A stretch of DNA of 64,000 nucleotides from Gelatoporia subvermispora B (lineage: Eukaryota; Basidiomycota; Agaricomycetes; Polyporales; Gelatoporiaceae): the NCBI GenBank assembly GCA_000320605.2, contig KB445795.1, positions 1,976,475-2,040,474 of the forward strand, in the 5' to 3' direction. Both the position numbers and the translations under genes were made by a program. The stretch's first letter is position 1. Every line of letters starts with the position of its first letter. The notes beneath the pieces are model-generated. The model was not told where the DNA came from. It saw only the letters and a program-made list of their open reading frames with translations, and ran no database searches. Below are positions 1-11,395 of the stretch, in pieces.

Positions 1-128
1 AATATCGCTACCGCCGCGCTGGCTGTCTACCGTATTTCGTCACCGCTCGTTCATCGACACCGCTCGCATTTCGCCAATACGAGTTCCCGTCGCGGGTGCA
101 CCGCAAAGGACACGTTCCAGCGCCCATA

Positions 129-773
129 CAGTTTTTTACCGGCCCGTGGGACGCTGAAATTGTGTTCAGCTTTGGAGTAATGCATATCTACATGATCTGA
201 AAAAAATAGTACAGCGATGGTTAGGAACACGATTAAACTGTATTTCTGATGTATCAAAAAGACGTATGTATGACTGTGCTGTGAGGAGCAAGACCATCTG
301 TCGAAAAGTTCGTTATCAGTCTTATTGCAGTCAGTGGGACGCCTTCCCGATTTGGCCAATCTGCCACTCCGGCCCCGCCAAACCACCTTCCAATTTGGGA
401 CGTTCTCCGTACCTCTATGTTGTGTTTTGACAATTTGTCGCTCGTTCTACTGCAGAACAAAATGGATTTGGCTCAGAAAAATCGGGTGTGTACAGGACAT
501 ACGGTTTAACAAAAAAAGCGCCCTTGCTGCTGAAAATGAAGGGAGAGCATACTTAAAATGCAAGTTTTCAGATTCAATTCTCAGCCACATCCGTATGTTT
601 TTGGCCGTAGCAAGCTAAGTCCTCGAGGTAGCGCCTCATACACATGGGTGGATATCCGTACGAGGAGTAAAAGTGTTCACAAAATTTCTCTGAGCACGTT
701 TTCCTACCGATGGTGGTAAAAAATGGCCGTTGTCCCACTGACCGGTGGTGTCCCACGGGCCGGTAAAAAACTG
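129..773. mobile_element. Non-autonomous TA-flanked inverted-repeat element (Tc1/mariner-type MITE candidate)
   Basis: Positions 129-152 and 750-773 are a perfect 24-base terminal inverted repeat beginning CAGTTTTTTACCGG. Each end is flanked outside by TA (127-128 and 774-775), the target-site duplication of Tc1/mariner elements, whose termini also often begin CAG. The 645-base interior has no convincing transposase, so the element would be mobilised in trans. A shorter internal inverted pair (GTCAGTGGGAC at 332-342, complement near 732-742) suggests subterminal binding repeats. The superfamily assignment is inferred from the TA flank and the CAG start only. Confidence 0.75.
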
Positions 774-1439
774 TAATGGGATGATTGGTGCACCCCGAAC
801 GCGGCCGCCACGTATCTGGTGGTCGGGTGCTACACGATCTGAGCGCGATCCTCGATCTACGTAAGACCGAGTTGCAGCCTCCGAAACAACGCACACGCGG
901 ATCTAGACCGCCGCGCTTCGCGAGTCGCGAGCCGCGAGCCTTGCGCATTCGGGGCGACGCTCGGGTCGGCGTCGGCAACGAGTGCGCTCCTATGGCTCTC
1001 GCGTTCCAAATACGAACGCTCGAGACCGCCAAGACGGAAGCTTCCTCGCTAAAGCGAAGGTGACGAGGTTGACACTCTGTCTACAGCACACACCACCCTG
1101 TGACCTTCTGTCTTTGGCCGGGCGTAGCGAATTTGTCATGGTAGTGAAAGGAACGACATTCATCAAAGCGCTATTGCATCGTGTTGTAGAATGAACCGTT
1201 CATCATGGGCAAGCAGCTATGTGTATTCAGATGTCGATGACAAACGCAACGTATTTATAAAGTGTGATGATTGCAACAATATGATGGAACATGTATGCAG
1301 TTGTCCTAAACAGATCCCAAAGTATATACAAACCTCCGAGCCTCCCACGGTACTTCTACACAAACCCTCTGTAGCCGGCATAAGTGCGACGGCGACGGGG
1401 CACGGCGCCCGTTATCGAAAAGCGTCCGCGGTCGACGTT
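774..1439. other. Intergenic, no supported gene
   Basis: Open frames here are short, overlap one another on both strands and resemble no family I recognise. The segment lies between the inverted-repeat element and the 3' end of the SLC35F6-like gene, so part of it is probably that gene's 3' untranslated region. Confidence 0.5.
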
Positions 1440-3465
1440 TTACCGCCGCGGGGGCTCTGCAACGGGCACGACGACAGTCGAACCATCCGGGTGCTCATGA
1501 GGCGGCATCACGTCGTAGCCGCTCTGGCCGAGGTCGGCAGGCAGGGCAGCGGTCTCCTCGAGGACGTGCTCCGCAAGTAACGTACGCCGCTCGGCGTCCT
1601 CGTCTGGAGCAGCGATCGGGTCCTCGGGCGGGCGCAAGAACTTGGGAGGGGTCACAAGGCTATTAAAGAGGAACTGCGGAGCAGATCAGCCAAGGAACAC
1701 AAAGCAAGATAGAAGGGTTGAGTACCGTGCCGTAGCTGTGGAGGCAAGTCAGCAAGGGATATTCGGAAAACGAAGAGTGGCACATACACCAGGAGCGAGA
1801 AGCCCACGACCTGCAGCACGGAGATGGGCCACAAGAGCTTCTCCCAGCCGAGCCCGAGACTGACAATCCATATACTCAGGGTCCTGCATGTATCGGTCAA
1901 GCTGCGGGCCGTCGCGCTGACATGACGCGTCACGCTCAATCCGAAGAAGTTGAAAAGCGATATCGACAGCGCGATGACGAGGCCGGAATACAGGACCGTG
2001 GGGGTGTTAATCATTTGGTACCACCCACGCGGGAGATCAAAGAACGGCGACACATCCGCATAGCGCGCAAGGAGAGGCATCGCAAGAACGATGGAGAGCG
2101 CGCCGAAGAGACCCTCATACCCGACCGCGACGAGTGGCGCAACGGAGTAGCGGGCCATGATCTTCTCTGTGCATTTATGAGTGCACGGCACGTGGGAACC
2201 ACGCAAGACGCTTACCCTCGACGACAAACTGGGTTGCGGTACTATGGAGAAGATCCGGGAAGCACACGCGTGAGTATGATGACGGTCTCGGCTCTCGGAT
2301 AGAAGTGGATGCTCACAACACCTGCGCGAAAAGAATAAAGAACACGCCTGCGTGAAGGTGTCAAATAAGGTTCATAGGAGATCGGACGGAGTGCAACGGA
2401 CCGACGAGAACTTTGGTTATTTCGGGTTCTTCGATGGGTTGCGGTGGAGGCACGTCTTCAAGCAGGGTGGATGCCGCAATGGCGGTGGCGTTGGTGTCTT
2501 TGACGGCATCCTTGATGAGCGACCCGCTGAACCCCACCAGAGACACGCCAGCCATGACAGTTATGAGGGACATCCACCTTGAGAGAAAGTGTTAGGCTTA
2601 TGCACGCGCGGGACAGGCATGACGGGCGGTGAGCCGTGCCGGGATGCTTAACTGATACAGCCATAATCGGCGCCGGAGGAATATGACGGAGAGGACGCCG
2701 ACGAAGAGGACGAGCGCGCCGCGGGTCATTTGGTAGATTGATACCGGGGTGTAGAGAAGGCCTACGTTCATCAGCTGCACGGAGCCGGAAGTGGCAGTGA
2801 TCAGTGAGACAGGACGAGAGGGATCAGCATGCGTGAGAGGGCGGTAGGACATACCGTTGTGCCGGTGAGATCGCATGCGGCCGGGAACCAAAGGAGGAGG
2901 ACACGCCAGCCATGGAGAGGCTCTGGCTGGAGGAGCTGGGCCTTTGGGCCCGCGGCAGGTTCTTCCTCGGAATCAACGGGCAGCTGGACTGGTTGTGACG
3001 CGCGCTTGGAGCGAAGCCAGGTAAAGATGACGGGGAGGAAGCCTGGTAAACGGATTAAGCGGGGACGAGGATGCGTGACAGCGCACGGCAAGGATGGGAA
3101 GCACAAGGAAATGCGTGACTTACAGAGCATCTCCCCGACTAACGCGGAGGGTGATGTTAGCAGATGGGCCGGGTGCACGAGGACGGGATACACGCACGGA
3201 ACATCTGGAGAGTCTGCCAGACGGGTTGTTCGTAGAGGACATGACGGGCGGGGTTGGGGTCATCACAGTTCTCTACGCATTGCATATCCTGTGCGAGATC
3301 AGCGAAACGCAGAGTGTGATGTCGGTGTGCGTACTTGATACTTGCTCCAGAGCGAGTTGCTGGAGCCCTGTGGGAGGTGAGCCGCCAGCGTGGCACGAGA
3401 GGCTGGGCACTCACGGTGATGAGCATCCCGGCGATGAGAATGGGGACATAGAGCGAGGACGGCAT
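1440..3465 (-). CDS. SLC35F6-like multi-pass transporter (drug/metabolite transporter superfamily)
   Basis: A multi-pass membrane protein of the SLC35F6 (TANGO9) family, nucleotide-sugar-transporter-like; substrate unknown. The ATG is at 3465, and exon 1 (MPSSLYVPILIAGMLIT) ends at a GTGAGT donor. Exons in order: 3415-3465, 3335-3367, 3198-3288, a 15-base microexon 3124-3138, 2855-3042, 2653-2774, one starting at 2577, 2320-2347, 2216-2241, one starting at 2166, and a last exon from about 1670 to 1440. Family landmarks are SNSLWSKYQ, YEQPVWQT, IYQMTRGALVLFVG, FFILFAQV, VGYEGLFGAL and SATARSLTDTCRTLSIW. The tail is acidic and hydrophilic (about 70 residues, ending VVVPVAEPPRR). Divergent from the arrestin-like gene, with 433 bases between the starts. 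Family confident; transport role inferred. Confidence 0.88.
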
Positions 3466-3898
3466 GGCGAGCGACGCCAAGCAGTGCTTGGAGACGACGA
3501 GGGCTGGTGGATGCGGGGTGGCAGGAGCGGGGACGACGCACCAGCGGGCGGGCGTCTTTTGCTGCCGAACGCGGGGGCCGTCCGGATGCGGGGTGCTGAC
3601 GCGTGACGGCGACGCGGCGCGTAACGACGAAGTGCGGCAAGACGTGCAGCGCGTGACGCGACGGTGCGGGTGCAATTTACGCTTGTCACAGGTGGGCGTG
3701 ACGCAGAGAGGGCGAGTAAGGAAGCGGGCCGTTGTGTCGGTGCGGAGACGGATTGGGAGCATCTGCGTGCATCAGCCACTTGCAAGAAGCTCGCGTCCAA
3801 GCGCACTCTGCCGCTCTCGCAGAAGAACGACATACAAATGCAACAATCTCTCCCCCGACGTCTCTCTTCTCCCTTCCCCCCCATCCCGCCGCCCCTCC
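3466..3898. promoter_or_regulatory. Divergent promoter region, SLC35F6-like / arrestin-like
   Basis: 433 bases separate the two start codons. The segment carries an ACGCGT motif near 3599 among several GACGCG/GCGCGT variants and becomes strongly pyrimidine-rich (CTCTCCCCC...) just before the arrestin-like ATG, as is common at fungal transcription starts. No TATA box stands out. Confidence 0.4.
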
Positions 3899-6125
3899 AT
3901 GCTCCAACTCCACATCGCCTCCCTCTCCGGTAACGCCGGCCATCGATATTTCCCCTTCAACGGCTACCTAGGTCTTACCCCGGTCACAGTCCAAGGCGGT
4001 CAGTACACGTCCCCCCTCCTCCCGCCATTTCTCCGCTCACTCGCTTTCCGACTCCAGTCGTCCACACTACCTTTGATTCAGATGGCAAACCATCCCGGGC
4101 GCGCTTGCTTACCGTCGCCGTCCGCTGCTACGAGACGCGAATCAGCCGCCCGCGTGCGGCCCATTCTGTACTCCTCGTCGACCAGTCAGTCACCCTCTGG
4201 CAAAAACCTCCAACAGCAGACTGGGAGCATCTCGGAGAGGCGGAGTACCCTTTCACCATCACCCTTCCAAAACGCAGCCCTGGCTTCAGCACTGCCAACT
4301 TTCACGACTACCGCACCTTCTGGCGGCTCGAAGCAGGTGAGTCCCGCTGCTCCAGCGCTTTCCCCCCATCTGCCATCTGCCAACTCCCCTTCTCTCGCAC
4401 GCATCACCCATCATGTCACTTTGTCTGCATATTCATTGTTCCGTAGTGCTCGAGCATGCCCACGCGTCAGGAGGCGTCGGCAACCGCATCGTCCGATATT
4501 ACGACCTTGCCCTTGTTCGGTACGACACGCCGCCACCGCCCATCACCGTAAATCCGCCTCAGCCTTCCGCACATACCCTGCATCTCAAGACAACCAAACC
4601 GCGTGCACCCGTCATCCGCTACAACATCTCGACCCCCACCCTACCCATCGGCCCGAACGATCTCATTTTCACTTCCCTGTTCTTGCAGCCACTCGACCCG
4701 AGCGTGTCAATACGCAGCGCAAGCGTTGTCGTCGAGAGACGAATAGACCTCCGCAATGTCGCTTCTTCCTCGGCATCAGATCTGACGCCTCCACCACCCT
4801 CTCCAGTCCCCGCAACCCCAGTTTCGGCTCACCCTGTTACCGTTGATGACTCTCCATTTGATGACGACGCGACATTGACTGGCCACCTTTCGGCCCGATA
4901 TCTCAGCGACCCCCGATCCCCCTACTCACTGACACCGTCCCCCAGCAGTTCGACGCTCAATTCCACATCGAGCGGAACGTCATCCTCTACCACACACCCA
5001 CTCCTTGCGGCACCGTCTCATCATTCTTCGTCCCCGATTAAGATACCGGACCACCCACGACGCTCCTCCACTCCTCCGAGCACGTTCTCGCCAACTTCAT
5101 CTCCGAGCACTTTCCATGACATGCCTCCGCGCACCCTCACCATGAATGTCGTCTCCACGGACTGCAACGGCTTCGCGTGTGACGGCACCGGCGTCTGGAC
5201 CAAAACCATGACATTGCAATGGCCAGCGCCGCGCAGCCTGTCGCGGTGGGCGCTCGGCGAGACGATGCACTCGGCACTCGCGTCCGTGCGGTTCTTCATC
5301 CGGGTCAAGATCACGATCGCGTCGTCGGCCGGGACGGAGGCGCTCGAGCTCGAGCCGCGCGAGCTGTCGGTCGCGGCAACGAGCGAGGCGGAGCGCCACC
5401 TCGCGCTCAGCAAGTACAGGGAGCAGCGCGAGGGCGGGGGGCGCTCGAAGAGCAAGTCGCCGTGGCGGGCGCGGCGCGAGCAGGATGTCGCGGGGTCGCC
5501 GCCGGGGAGCCCGGAGGCCATACCGCCCGTCCCGCCGCGCTCGGCGCCGTCGAGCAGCGACCGCGCGCGGCACGCGCACAAGAGCGGGACGCGGGACGGC
5601 GCGGGCAGCGCGGGGGCCGTGCCGGGGCGCAGCCTCGACCTGGACGCGACGCGCGCAAAGGCGGCGCGCAAGACGCCGCGCAGGCCGCACACGTCCGCGG
5701 GGCCCCGCGACAAGTCGAACCTGCCGTATGCGGCGCAGGCGGAGATGAGCATGTCGTCGACGCCCGACGCGGATCTGCCGCCGATGGCGAGTCCGCCGCC
5801 GCCGCCGCCGTCGTCGTCGCGCCGCGGGCCGCGGGAGTCGGGGCTGGGGGAGAGCCTGGCGTATGCGCTGCAGGAGCCGCAGCGGGCGAAGCACCGGGAG
5901 CGGGAACGGGAGCGGGAGAGGGAGAGAGAGCGGGAGCGAGAACGGCGCGGGGAGCCGCGGGAGGAGAGGCGGAAGACGAAGGAGACGGCGCCCGTCGAGG
6001 AGGTGCGGGCGTGGGAGCAGGAGCTCGCGCGCATCGAGCAGCGGTCGCGGCGCAGCAGTGCGGGCATGTTGGGGTCGTGGGGGCTGATAAAGCGGAAGCG
6101 CGTCGCGCCGTCGAGCGGCGGGTGA
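3899..6125 (+). CDS. Arrestin-like domain protein with long basic/proline-rich C-terminus
   Basis: Predicted 685-residue alpha-arrestin-related protein, probably a trafficking or ubiquitin-ligase adaptor. Three exons: 3899-3998, 4058-4336 and 4447-6125, in phase (2,058 bases). The N-terminal arrestin sandwich begins HRYFPFNGYLGLTPVTVQG and continues LLTVAVRCYETRIS, TLWQKP and YPFTITLPKRSPGFSTANF. The C-terminal sandwich includes GVWTKTMTLQWPAPRSLSRW and SVRFFIRVKITI. A serine/proline-rich insert of about 150 residues separates the halves. Beyond about residue 430 the protein is low complexity, with proline runs and an Arg-Glu repeat near 5890-5950 from a GAGCGGGAGCGG-type DNA repeat. No PPxY motif was clear, so recruitment of a Nedd4-type ligase is not shown. 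Arrestin fold confident, cargo unknown. Confidence 0.85.
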
Positions 6126-9100
6126 AGGGCGCGGACGACGTCGGCGGTGGGTTGGTGCATGCATATTTCTTCGGTTTCATTCATATTATTGTCTATGCTT
6201 CGTCTGCTGTATCGCCTGCGCTTGCATCCACGCATTGCCCCCATCTTACACGCATGAACACATCGCTCACATTGCACACATCATACAGCATACCCTATCC
6301 GTCTTTGCTGCGTAATATATATCCAAGGCCGTCCGCATCTCGCACACATTGTCCTCACTGCTGTCATTCATACGTCTCCATGTTACACTATTGCGCTGTC
6401 TATTACTTATTACCTTCGACTTCGATTCACGAATGGCCATGCCGTTGCCTGTCACGATGTGCGGTAGCCCGGTCGGGGATGGTTCGCGACCGAATGGAGC
6501 AGATTCCACAGACCGCGTCGCCGGTGTCTTGCTTCTTCAATGCTTCTGGGCGTCGAGGGAGAAACGGGGTGGGTCGCGTGTGTATCCGCAGCTCGTGCAA
6601 AATAAGCTCGACGCGGCGCGTCAGGTGTTTGCACATCGCGCGGTTCTATCGATGGCAGACAGCCATCTCCGAGAAAGGGCGATTCTATTCGTCGAGGCGG
6701 ACGTTGGCTCGCTGCAGGCCGCTTTCGAGCAGCGAACGCGCGCGCGGATTGGCTCGGCCCGCGAGGACTTGGCACGCAGGCATGTTGCGGCGGGCTCGTT
6801 GTGCGTCTGGAAGAAGGGTGTTGGTACGGTGCGCGAGGTGGACCAGGTATATTGACGCTAGAAACCCGGGGTCTCTGGACTTCGTCGGCACTCCGTGACG
6901 TTCAACGCCTTGACGTGTATGCTGCGTCCCAGATGGACGTTATTTTCAAAGTGATAGAAATGATGTCGGACTAAACCTGGATTTAGCTTTCAGTATCAGT
7001 ATTGCTGGCCATGCTTTCGATTAGGGACCAACAAACGGACCAGAGAATGATCATGCCGCTTCAAAAGTTCTTCAGAAATTTACAGCTACTCTTTGGTGAC
7101 AATACCACAGCGGCTGCGTTGCTGAAATCGATCAAAATGGCAGTTCAGCTGCCTAAATATGAGTTCCTATACCATTTCTGGCCGGTACATATCAATTCGT
7201 GGAGCAACCAAGTCGCGTTTTAGGACTATGCATCCTCGCAAGAACGACATTTTCGGGAAGTATACACGTCACGCAGGTAACGTGCACAGCGGCAAGGACC
7301 CCGTCAGGGCACATATCGAGCGTCTCGACTTGAAAATAGACCTGGTCCACCTCGCGAACGGTAGTGTTGGCCGAAATAGCGTTTGCGCGACCCGAATGGA
7401 CGCACCTGACGTCGCGGGGGCGTGACAGACGCAGCGAGAGCCGGACACGGTACAGAGGGAAGCGCAGCGAAGCCGCGACACGTTCCGCCTTCTCTTCCCT
7501 CGTACTTGGGAACGTGGCCGCTGGAGCGCCGGGCGGGCCTCGTCCGAATCTCGACAGCTGGGCTGTACCGCCAGCCTGATTTCCGCGAGCCTATTCTGCG
7601 CGAGCTCCCGCCGGGATGTATGTTCGCGCGCAGGAATGTCCGCGCTGAACTCTAACACCGTCTGTGCGACCCTAAGGCGGCCCATCGTGCCACGGGGCCT
7701 GCGCGTCCATTGGTATGCCAGCGAAAGTACCCGGGTGCCGGCCCTTCGCAGGGCGGCTGGGCGGCCGCGCGGGAGCTTCAATTCTGTTTGGCAGGGCAGG
7801 CCCGGGGCGCGGGTTGTGTGGTGCGGCCGAGGTGCCCGTGCGCAGAGCTTCCCGGGTGCGCACACGGGCGCGGATAGGCATGCGCAGACCGGCGCAGTGC
7901 GCTCGCTGCCCGCAGAGCTCCCAGGCCAGCAGCTGCGGCACCGAGCAGACGCCCAGCGAGAAGCGGGCCCATGTGCTCTCGCCTTCGCTGCCCCCGCGAT
8001 CCTCCCGAGCCCGTGCTCGTGCGCACAGAGCCCGTCCAGCTCCCACCGCACGGTCTTGCGGCCCATCCCCGCGTCCGCGTGCACGCCCTTCGGCTCCGCC
8101 GCTGCCCCGGCGCTACTATCGTCGTGTTTGCGCGCTGGCGTGTCCTCTGCACAGAACGTCCGCCGCGAAGGCGGTCACGCAGCGCGCAGTCTCGGGCATC
8201 GCGCGCAGCAGCGGCTAGCGCGATCTGGCGAGCCAGATTGACGCAGGTGGAATGGAATGCGCGCGTTCCGTGCAGGGTCGCGCGGACATGTTGGGAAGTC
8301 GGCTCGACGCCCGACTGCGACGATGGCGCGCCGAGGCGAGACGCGAGAGTCTGCGCGGGCAGCTCGACGTCAATGCATTCTGCCCGAACCGCACATACAG
8401 GTGCGAGACGCACCGCTGCCCGTCTCGGTCGCCTGCCCAGCTTCTTGGACGCATCTCGGCTGCTTCTTGCTATATGCGCAACAAGGACGCGAGGCAGATC
8501 CATCTTCAGCCCGCAGCACGCCGTCCCGCATTCAATCGACACCCCACCGGAATCGTATGCATCCCTTGTTCGTTCTTGGGCCAAACGACCGCTCCTTCGC
8601 CCGTGCCCCATCGGGGGACCGCGCTCTCACGTACGAAGGAGCATGTTCGGAGCGCACTTGCGGCGTGACCGCCAGCTTTGCTTTCCCCGGACTCTACGGG
8701 CTGCTCAGCGTGCTGGTTCTCGTGACGAAAGATAACGACACACCTGATACAGCCTCGCGTTTGTGCTGAACGTGCCCGCGCTGCGAACATCAATTGTGTG
8801 GTAAACCATTTTGCCTGCCACCCGCGGCAAACACATTCATCGGCAGGCGAAACCGTGTTTTCGGTGACTAGACAACAGCTAATCAGGCAAATGGCAGCAT
8901 CCCGCAGAGGCTCCGAGTTCGAGGTCGCAAGGCAATGTCCTGGTAAGGTGTGGCTGATCCCCCAGTTGCGCCGAGCCACCGCCTGGGTGCGCTGAAGAAG
9001 CAGCTCGCCCGCTGCTCAGATGATAGCGTGTCATCGCCGCGCACAGGGCGGCAACTTAGAAATCTCCTTGACTGATCGGATCTTTCTGCGTCATACGTCG

Positions 9101-9354
9101 AGCTGGGAGCTGGAGAGCGAGGCCGAGCTCTCATGGGCCCTTTCCGAAGCCGCAGAGGTAGACCTAGCCTGCGTCACGAATGAGCGACAGACGACGTAGG
9201 CTCGCAGTAGTGTTTGATAGGAGCTTGTTTGGCTTGAAGGTATGAACTGCGATCGACGGACGAGCCAAACAAGCGTTTCGTACGTGAGCTTGATGTCACA
9301 TCTGGTGGGAAATAACGAATGTAATTCTGCAACAGATTCAAGCGGGCGTAACAG
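6126..9354. other. 3.2-kb stretch without a supported gene
   Basis: This is the longest apparently empty stretch in an otherwise packed half of the window. It is GC-rich, and long frames occur on both strands at 7269-8735 (the longest 277 codons) without consistent splice signals, conserved motifs or sensible composition; they look like chance frames in GC-rich DNA. The first few hundred bases are probably the arrestin-like 3' untranslated region. Remnants of a rapidly evolving gene or a non-coding transcript cannot be excluded. Confidence 0.45.
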
Positions 9355-11059
9355 TCACAGAGGTGCGGGCAGCATCCGTTCTACCTCATCTTCAGACTCA
9401 TCATCACTGTCGGACTCTCGTTCCGTGGCCTGCCGGGCCGCTTGCTCCAATTCCTCGAGGTCCCACCCAATGAGGTGTTTCTCCACCTTCGCCGATGCCA
9501 CAGTACGGGATAGCTCTCGGAGGGTGTCGTCACTAGAAATTCAAACAGATTAAAAGCTGTGTTATGGTTCGAGGGCTCGCACAGGACAAACCTTGCGTGT
9601 GCCAGTGTCCAGACGCAGTAGTCGTCCACCCAGATCTTGCTGTAAACATAATACACCTCGTGGTGATCGAGTATATGCTTCATCTCGAGGAGACATCGGG
9701 CGACTACTCGCTTCCCTCGTGCGAGGATGGCAGCCACATCTGCGCGGCATGCTTCCGCAAGCGCAAATGAACGGTACAACGGGAAGGCAAGAGAACGGCG
9801 GTAGGACGCGGCCAGAGTCTCAGCGACCTCCGTGGCCGTGAATGGCGGCGAGCTTGGCGTGTGGTCGGTCTTGGTATAGGGGGCTGGGTCCAGAGCGGAG
9901 AAGGCCGGCGTCAGCACGCTGAGGGTCCATGCGCTTTCCGGAGTTGGGTCGTGTTGTGTCGTCCGCGCCTCATAGGCGTAAGAAAATAGCAACGTCAAGA
10001 GCGTCAGGTAGAGATCATGCATCTGCTCTGGGGTGGAGAGGTCTGGACAGGCGCAATTAACCGCTGTGCAATCATCTGACGATGGGGTGATACACACATT
10101 CCTTGCGGGGCAGCCGCAGCATGGTGAGGTTCTCTTCTTCCGTGTATTCAAATGGCTCGGCGACAGTTGTGTGGGGGTGGCTCCACGCGAGGAGCTCTTG
10201 GATGTACTCGTCATCGACGAAATCCGCTCTGCAGATCATTAGTTTCGGAAGGCGAACTGAACGCGGCAGCCGGACGCACATGTAGTGTTCTTCGTCCCAC
10301 TTCTCCTCTTCGTGTCGGAGGCGCCGACGACGACGTTCCTCCGGCGGACATGTCTCCGCGTCTGTGCCCAGCTCGTTGATTTCGTTCTCTGTATGCTCGA
10401 CGTGCCGGAAGTACCCCGTATGCATGTCCAAAAATCCATAACGATGCTCGGGGCTAGTGTGCAGGGTGGGCAAGGGCTCAGGGACCTGCTGTGGCAGCTG
10501 CCAGTCATTTGCAGCCGCTGGAAAGTGTTTTTGAGCGGCCCATTCATACGTGAATTCGGACGCCGACTTACCTTCGAGGATCTCCCTCTGTTCCAATGTT
10601 AAATTTTGGGTCTGGTTCACTAGTTCGTCTTCGTCATCCACTGAAGCATCGTGTGAGTCCAGCACCTCGATGACCGGTGTGATTTTCTGTGCGGTAGGCC
10701 GGGGGGCAAGGAGTTTTGCTAGGAGGTCCAAGTCCTTGAATTCCTGTCCCTTGACTTCTTTGCTCAACGTCACAGTGAGGTAGCCCGTCCCAGGGTCATA
10801 CGCGGCCGATGAATTATCATCTTCGACGACATTATGCGAGAAGTTCAGTCGGAGGTAATACGGGTTGATGTGCACGGTGAAGAGCGTTCCGTCGACGTGA
10901 ATTTCCACGTCCGACGCCTACTTCCGGAGAGACGGTGCATCAGGTCAACTGGGCCACGGAACAGCATGGGCGTAGCAGACATACTCGGACAGATGGGCAG
11001 TAGATGGTAACAAGCACAGCGGATTCCGTTTGGCTGCACGAGAAGCGGGGCGTGATCAT
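9355..11059 (-). CDS. SHQ1: SHQ1, H/ACA snoRNP assembly chaperone
   Basis: Binds newly made dyskerin/Cbf5 and chaperones it during H/ACA RNP assembly. Four exons: 10985-11059, 10098-10917, 9592-10042 and 9355-9532. They join in phase to 508 codons including the stop. The N-terminus MITPRFSCSQTESAV starts the CS (p23-like) domain, which continues DVEIHVDGTLFTVHINPYYL, LRLNFSHNV and GYLTVTLSKEVKGQEF. The SHQ1-specific helical domain includes YGFLDMHTGYF, LSTPEQMHDLYLTLLTLLFS, EVAETLAASYRRSLAFPLYR and KIWVDDYCVWTLAH. The end is acidic (ESDSDDESEDEVE). Length fits fungal SHQ1. Divergent from TRP2. Confidence 0.95.
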
Positions 11060-11395
11060 GTTCGCCGGATGTGGGCGCGGTCAGTTGGGCGCCGGGATGC
11101 AAGATGCGGATTGGGATGAGACGACTGATGACACGGGCACTGGAAGTTGCCAGTACTTTTCCTGTGCTTGCAGCACGCAGATATCTTCGCAGCTGAGCCG
11201 AGCTGCACGCAGAGTTGAGCGCAGAGACTGGTCTGGCCGAGTCATCCGTAAAGCGAGGCATTTTACACAGCTGTTCTGGTGATCATTTGTCCCGACATAA
11301 GTGCGCCTCGAGCACGCTTCTGCAGTCGCCGAATTCCCTACTTGACCTCTCTGCGACTCGCTCCGGGCGTGCCACCGACTTATGGATCCCACCGT
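11060..11395. promoter_or_regulatory. Divergent SHQ1/TRP2 promoter with a Gcn4/CPC1-type core
   Basis: The 336-base divergent region contains GAGTCA at 11239-11244, the complement of TGACTC, the core bound by Gcn4/CPC1 bZIP activators of general amino-acid control. It lies about 155 bases upstream of the proposed TRP2 ATG, a usual position. A single hexamer is weak evidence. Confidence 0.4.

Noticed and set aside
5021..6277. A 418-codon and other long minus-strand frames opposite the arrestin-like gene
   Set aside because: Antisense shadows of a GC-rich, low-complexity exon. Compositions are extreme (Arg/Ser/Pro) and no domain or splice structure is present.
7269..8735. Overlapping 170-277 codon frames as a candidate gene
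   Set aside because: Long frames appear in nearly all six readings at once, as expected for GC-rich DNA. No conserved motif, start context or introns were found.
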